Assembly: GCA_001870995.2 (NCBI GenBank)
Contig: MLAV02000010.1
Span: forward strand, 62,001 to 126,000
Source of the DNA: Chitinophaga sp. CB10
GTDB taxonomy: Bacteria > Bacteroidota > Bacteroidia > Chitinophagales > Chitinophagaceae
Length of the DNA stretch: 64,000 bases
Reading direction: 5' to 3'
A program made the position numbers and the translations under genes. The notes under the pieces are model-generated. The model searched no databases. It had not been told where the DNA came from and worked only from the letters and a program-made list of their open reading frames with translations. Position 1 is the first letter of the stretch. Every line of letters begins with the position of its first letter. Shown here in pieces: positions 60,276-64,000 of this stretch.

Positions 60276-60304
60276 AAAGCTCCGCGTCATGCGGAGCTTT
60301 TTTG
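60276..60304. terminator. Bidirectional terminator
   Basis: AAAGCTCCGC and GCGGAGCTTT form a perfect 10-base stem around GTCAT, flanked by As and Ts, between the lipoprotein gene and the convergent acyltransferase gene. Confidence 0.92.
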
Positions 60305-60306
60305 TT

Positions 60307-61455
60307 TTATTTTACTACAGGCACTTTTATCGCGGCGGCCGGCATCAGCTTTTGCTGCAGCCACCTGCGCACCGGTTCATCGTAATATTTCAGACATACC
60401 CAGGCTATCCCCACCGCGCTGGCAAATGTCAGCAACGCGTAAGGCGCGGCTTCCGCCAGTGTGATGCCTTTATGCCTGCTTACCCAGCCGGTATAGGTAT
60501 AAATTAAGGGGTAGTGGGAGATATAAACCGGGTAGGAAATATCCCCGAGGAACTTGCAAATACGCGTGGAGGTCCTGCCTTCCAATACGCCGCTGGCGCC
60601 CAGGTACACCACCACCGGAAACACCAGCACAATCACAATACTCTCGTACAACCCGTTCGCCCACATTTTTTCAGCCCCGCCTATACGCGGCATGCCAAGC
60701 ACCACCAGCAGGAGGATACTGCACCAGAGAAAGGCATTTTTTACCTGTACCAGCCTGGCCGTGCGGAATAACAGCAACCCGGCAAAGAAGGGGAACAGCA
60801 GCCGGATAAAACCAATCTTCAATTGCTGGACGCTGAGCGTCCACCCGCCGATCATTTCCCCCCGTTCGCTGGTGATGGCATAATGTACGAGCCAGATGCC
60901 GCAAACCGCTACCAGCACGCCCAACGCGGCTTTCGACAATTTTCGTACGCCCGCTGCGTACAGGAAGTTGCCGATGTATTCGAAGAAGAGGGACCATGCA
61001 GGCCCGTTCAGGGGATGCATTTCGTTCCAGCCCCGCACATCCATGCGGATGGTCACCGGCAGCAACGTAGCGCCGATGAGCATGATCAGCAGCAGGTACC
61101 ATACCGGCGTATCGTGGATCTTTGGCCATAAGGGCGAGTCCTGGAAATAGAAAAAGATAGCGCCTATCACGGAGCCCATGACTACCATGGGTTGCAGGCG
61201 AATGAGGCGGCGTTTGAAAAACCCGCCTACGGACATCTTTTCCCACCTGTCATCATAGGCGTAACCAATTACAAAACCGGAGAGGAGGAAGAAGAAATCC
61301 ACGGCGAGGTAACCGTGGTTGATCATCAGGTCAAGGCTGCTGGTAGCATGCGCCTCCAGGATATGAAAAATGACCACCGTGAGCGCGGCTACGCCACGAA
61401 GCCCGTCCAGTATAGGAAAATGCGGTTTAGAGGGAAGAATACCCGATTTAATCAT
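60307..61455 (-). CDS. Membrane acyltransferase of the OafA/YrhL (acyltransferase-3) family
   Basis: 382 residues with about ten membrane segments. Family markers are FPILDGLRGVAALTVVIFHI, with the conserved Arg and His near the N-terminus, YLAVDFFFLLSGFVIGYAYD, and LNGPAWSLFFEYIGNFLYA. These enzymes O-acylate sugars of polysaccharides or peptidoglycan at the inner membrane. Substrate unknown. The gene is divergent from the DUF4846 gene, with 121 bases between starts. Confidence 0.9.
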   Translation of the reverse strand: MIKSGILPSKPHFPILDGLRGVAALTVVIFHILEAHATSSLDLMINHGYLAVDFFFLLSGFVIGYAYDDRWEKMSVGGFFKRRLIRLQPMVVMGSVIGAIFFYFQDSPLWPKIHDTPVWYLLLIMLIGATLLPVTIRMDVRGWNEMHPLNGPAWSLFFEYIGNFLYAAGVRKLSKAALGVLVAVCGIWLVHYAITSERGEMIGGWTLSVQQLKIGFIRLLFPFFAGLLLFRTARLVQVKNAFLWCSILLLVVLGMPRIGGAEKMWANGLYESIVIVLVFPVVVYLGASGVLEGRTSTRICKFLGDISYPVYISHYPLIYTYTGWVSRHKGITLAEAAPYALLTFASAVGIAWVCLKYYDEPVRRWLQQKLMPAAAIKVPVVK

Positions 61456-61576
61456 AATAGTTTATTTGGGAACAGGCCATAATATAAGAAGGGGAACCGG
61501 CTGCGCAGAATTTTTTTTACCAGCGGCAGCGTATGGAATATTTCCTCCCCTGCATCTTCCTTGGAAACCTGTATGC

Positions 61577-62371
61577 ATGAAACTACTGTTTGTTATCTTG
61601 TTGCCCCTCTCCTGCTTTGCCCAAACGGTGGGCACTATAGCCACGCCTCCGGGATTTGAGCGTATGCCCGTTGCCGGCGGGTCCTTTGGGCAATGGTTGC
61701 GGAGCATCTCCCTGAAAAAAAGTAATACTGTTTATTTATACAATGGCCAGCCGAAGGGCAACCAGCAGGCGCAGGCCGCCGTGCTGGACGTCAGCGTGGG
61801 GAATAAGGACCTGCAGCAATGCGCGGACGCGGTGATGCGCCTGCGTGCGGAATGGTTGTATGCGCAGCAGCAGTACGACTGGATCGCCTTCCGCGCTACG
61901 GACGGCACGCTCCTTTCCTATGCCGCCTGGCAGCAGGGATGCCGGTACCGGTTGCAGGGGCAGCGATTGGTGAAAATATGTAACGGAGAAAAGGGAAATA
62001 ACCGGGCGGCCTTCCAGGCTTACCTGGAGCTGGTATTCAGCTATGCGGGTACCAGTTCCTTACAACGGGAACTGGTACCCGCGGCCGGTAAAGCTGTTTG
62101 GCCCGGGGATGTGTTTATCCAGGGCGGCTCCCCGGGGCATGCGGTGATCGTGATGGACGTCATCACCAACCACCGGGGGGAGTATAAATTTATGCTGGCG
62201 CAAAGCTATATGCCTGCGCAGGATATACATATCCTGAAAAATCCGGCGGATGGCAGCTGCTGGTATGATGCCAATACAGGCGGGATGCTGCGTACGCCGG
62301 AGTGGACGTTTGCGGGAAATGCGTTGTATAAGTGGCCGGATGGCAACGCCTCTACCCTTACACCCCGCTGA
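61577..62371 (+). CDS. Secreted DUF4846 protein
   Basis: 264 residues from the ATG at 61577 (MKLLFVILLPLSCFAQ is a clear signal peptide). The sequence matches the DUF4846 family as I know it: FERMPVAGGSFGQWLRSISL, YLYNGQPKGNQQAQAAVLDV, CADAVMRLRAEWLYAQQQYD, and WPGDVFIQGGSPGHAVIVMD with a conserved GHAV segment, then FMLAQSYMPAQDIHIL. The His in GHAV and the Cys earlier might be catalytic, since the fold recalls NlpC/P60-like or transglutaminase-like domains; this is a guess. Its end overlaps the end of the convergent SDR gene by 14 bases. Confidence 0.82.
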   Translation: MKLLFVILLPLSCFAQTVGTIATPPGFERMPVAGGSFGQWLRSISLKKSNTVYLYNGQPKGNQQAQAAVLDVSVGNKDLQQCADAVMRLRAEWLYAQQQYDWIAFRATDGTLLSYAAWQQGCRYRLQGQRLVKICNGEKGNNRAAFQAYLELVFSYAGTSSLQRELVPAAGKAVWPGDVFIQGGSPGHAVIVMDVITNHRGEYKFMLAQSYMPAQDIHILKNPADGSCWYDANTGGMLRTPEWTFAGNALYKWPDGNASTLTPR

Positions 62372-63161
62372 ACACAGAAAATCCCCCGTCTACATTCACC
62401 ACGGCGCCGGTCACAAAGCGGGATTCATCGCTGAGCAGCCATATGAGCGCGCCGTTCAGCTCTTCGGCCTCACCGAAACGTTTATACGGCGTGTTTTGCA
62501 GCACGAGCTGGCCTCTCAGGGTATAGCTGCCATCCGGCTGGGTGAGCAGGGCGCGGTTTTGCTCCGTGAGGAAGAAGCCTGGCGCAATGGCGTTCATGCG
62601 CAGTTTATCCCCGTAGCGGTTGGCCATTTCCACGGCAAACCACTGGGTGTAGCAATCAATGGCCGCTTTCCCGAGGCTGTAGCCCATCACTTTGGTGATC
62701 ACGCGTTTGGCGCTCATAGAGGAGATGTTCACGATGCTGCCACCGCCGCCGGCGGCAATCTGCCGGCCGAAGATCTGCGTGGGCAGCACGGTGCCCCAGA
62801 GGTTGAGGTCCATGGCGCGGCGCATGCCGTTCATATCCAGGGCAAAGATGTCCTGTTCCGGTTGCAGGATCGCTTCGGGGATGTTGCCGCCGGCGGCGTT
62901 CACCAGCCCGTCGATCCGGCCAAAATGCTGTATGATTTTATCGCAGGCGGCTACCAGGTCCGCTTCGCTGAGCACGTCCGCCTGTACGGCGAGGGCGTTG
63001 CCGCCGTCCGCGTTGATCTGCGCCGCTCTTTCTTCCGCTACCTGGAGGTTACGCCCCAGGATGGCCACTTTACCGCCAGCGCGGTGGATGCCTTCTACGA
63101 ATGATTTTCCTAAAATGCCGGTTCCCCCTGTTACGACAATTACTTTTCCGTTGAGATTCAT
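62358..63161 (-). CDS. SDR-family oxidoreductase, probable D-fructuronate/D-mannonate oxidoreductase
   Basis: 267 residues. The NAD(P)-binding site is VVTGGTGILGKSFVEGIHRA, NAAGGNIP corresponds to the NNAG motif, and IVNISSMSA provides the catalytic Ser. YSLGKAAIDCYT supplies the Tyr-x-x-x-Lys pair. Placement 19 bases downstream of mannonate dehydratase on the same strand supports reduction of D-fructuronate to D-mannonate. This would replace the unrelated classical UxuB. SDR sequences alone do not fix the substrate. Confidence 0.82.
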   Translation of the reverse strand: MNLNGKVIVVTGGTGILGKSFVEGIHRAGGKVAILGRNLQVAEERAAQINADGGNALAVQADVLSEADLVAACDKIIQHFGRIDGLVNAAGGNIPEAILQPEQDIFALDMNGMRRAMDLNLWGTVLPTQIFGRQIAAGGGGSIVNISSMSAKRVITKVMGYSLGKAAIDCYTQWFAVEMANRYGDKLRMNAIAPGFFLTEQNRALLTQPDGSYTLRGQLVLQNTPYKRFGEAEELNGALIWLLSDESRFVTGAVVNVDGGFSVFSGV

Positions 63162-63180
63162 TGCTGTTGTTTTTCTATAA

Positions 63181-64000
63181 TTATTTTACGGTTTCCAGCA
63201 TGCCTTTGATGCCTTTTTCCAGTCCGTTGAGTTCCGCCAGGCCTTTGAGCCGGCCGATGAGCGAGTACCCCGGGTAGGTGTTAAAATCAAAGTCCGTCCA
63301 TATTTTCTGACCATGATCCGGGCGTACGGGGATGGCTACATCCGCGCGGCCCTGCTGTTGCCTCCTGAGTTGTTCCAATACCACCTGCTTCATGACCTTC
63401 ACCATATCCGTACTGCCGTTGAGGTGTTCGGCTTCGTAGAAGCTGCCGTCCGCATCGTGCTGCACGTTGCGCAGGTGCAGGAAGTGGATATGGCTGCCGA
63501 GGCGGGCGATCATGCCGGGCAGGTCGTTGGCGGGATTGGCGCCCAGCGAGCCCGTGCAAAAAGTGATACCGTTGGCCGGCGAAGGGCACATGGCGATCAG
63601 CTCCTGCAGGTCCTGCTCCGTGCAAACGATCCGCGGCAGGCCGAGGATGGCGAAGGGAGGATCGTCCGGATGGATGCACATGTTGATGCCGAGGCGTTCC
63701 GCGGCGGGGATCACCCGGCGCAGGAAGTAGGCCAGGTTTTCCTTCAGTTTGGCGGCGTCAACGTCTTTATACCGCGCTAAATGCTCCTTAAACTCCGCGA
63801 TGGTAAATACTTCGTCCGTACCGGGGAGGCCGGCCAGGATGGTGCGTACGAGGGTTTGTTGCTCCTCTTCCGACAGTCCGTCCAGGTATTGCCTGGCGGC
63901 CGCTTGTTCCGCCGGCGTGAAGTCCGCCGATGCGCCGGGCCTTTGCAGCAGGTAGAGGTCAAACGCCACCAGGGCCGGGCGGTGGAAGCGCAGGGCGGAC
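63181..64000 (-). CDS. uxuA: D-mannonate dehydratase, 5' end outside window
   Basis: The C-terminal ~272 residues are present. Strong UxuA markers are INMCIHPDDPPFAILGLPRI (metal ligand region), CTEQDLQELIAMCPSPANGI with TFCTGSLGANPANDLPGM, IHFLHLRNVQHDADGSFYEA, and RPDHGQKIWTDFDFNTYPGY. The enzyme converts D-mannonate to 2-keto-3-deoxygluconate in glucuronate catabolism. The frame is open to the window edge; the ATG lies beyond it. Confidence 0.94.
   Translation of the reverse strand, partial: SALRFHRPALVAFDLYLLQRPGASADFTPAEQAAARQYLDGLSEEEQQTLVRTILAGLPGTDEVFTIAEFKEHLARYKDVDAAKLKENLAYFLRRVIPAAERLGINMCIHPDDPPFAILGLPRIVCTEQDLQELIAMCPSPANGITFCTGSLGANPANDLPGMIARLGSHIHFLHLRNVQHDADGSFYEAEHLNGSTDMVKVMKQVVLEQLRRQQQGRADVAIPVRPDHGQKIWTDFDFNTYPGYSLIGRLKGLAELNGLEKGIKGMLETVK

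Noticed and set aside
1..64000. CRISPR array, tRNA or rRNA genes
   Set aside because: No regularly spaced direct repeats of CRISPR size, no cloverleaf-like segment and no rRNA sequence was noticed by eye in the intergenic regions.

Overview
The window looks like the chromosome of a Chitinophaga-like member of the Bacteroidota. This is inferred from gene content: three SusC/SusD pairs, FecI-type sigma factors paired with FecR anti-sigma factors, predicted T9SS C-terminal sorting domains, DUF5689 and GH127/PL9 enzymes, and secreted S74 proteins. There is a visible composition contrast. The nutrient-uptake loci (about 23-58 kb) are GC-rich, while the accessory part (about 0.9-21 kb, especially the immunity genes near 10.4-11.6 kb and 18.8-20 kb) is clearly AT-richer.

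Left accessory region (1-21.7 kb). A truncated fecR opens the window. Next come three tandem secreted fibre-like proteins with C-terminal peptidase S74 (self-cleaving chaperone) domains and a common N-terminal module. Two small secreted paralogues in opposite orientation flank them. From 9.5 to 21.7 kb lies a scrapyard of Rhs-type polymorphic-toxin tips and immunity genes, in which one arrangement recurs three times: toxin tip, immunity gene, convergent XRE regulator. A small mobile element is embedded here: two overlapping tyrosine recombinases, a CHC2/Toprim/P-loop primase, a SymE-like gene overlapping the primase, and a divergent XRE regulator. A decayed copy of the primase-start/SymE/XRE part survives at 9.59-10.3 kb, so related elements have been at this locus more than once.

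Middle (21.7-33.5 kb). A Thg1-like reverse polymerase overlaps a P-loop kinase, a likely RNA-repair pair, and a GNAT acetyltransferase follows. Then comes a sigma/anti-sigma-controlled SusC/SusD operon with a secreted EEP-family phosphoesterase and a DUF5689 lipoprotein.

Right (33.5-64 kb). A two-component system with a beta-helix protein lies divergent to a second SusC/SusD operon that ends in a secreted HExxH metallopeptidase-like protein. Facing it is a long minus-strand operon (sigma, FecR, SusC, SusD, FAD oxidoreductase, GH127 arabinofuranosidase, PL9 pectate lyase), a convincing pectin/arabinan utilisation locus. The window ends with MsrB, an acyltransferase, a DUF4846 protein, and an SDR next to mannonate dehydratase (uronate catabolism), which fits the pectin theme.

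No rRNA, tRNA or CRISPR array was recognised. Alignments, fold assignments and exact ends of decayed genes were made by eye.
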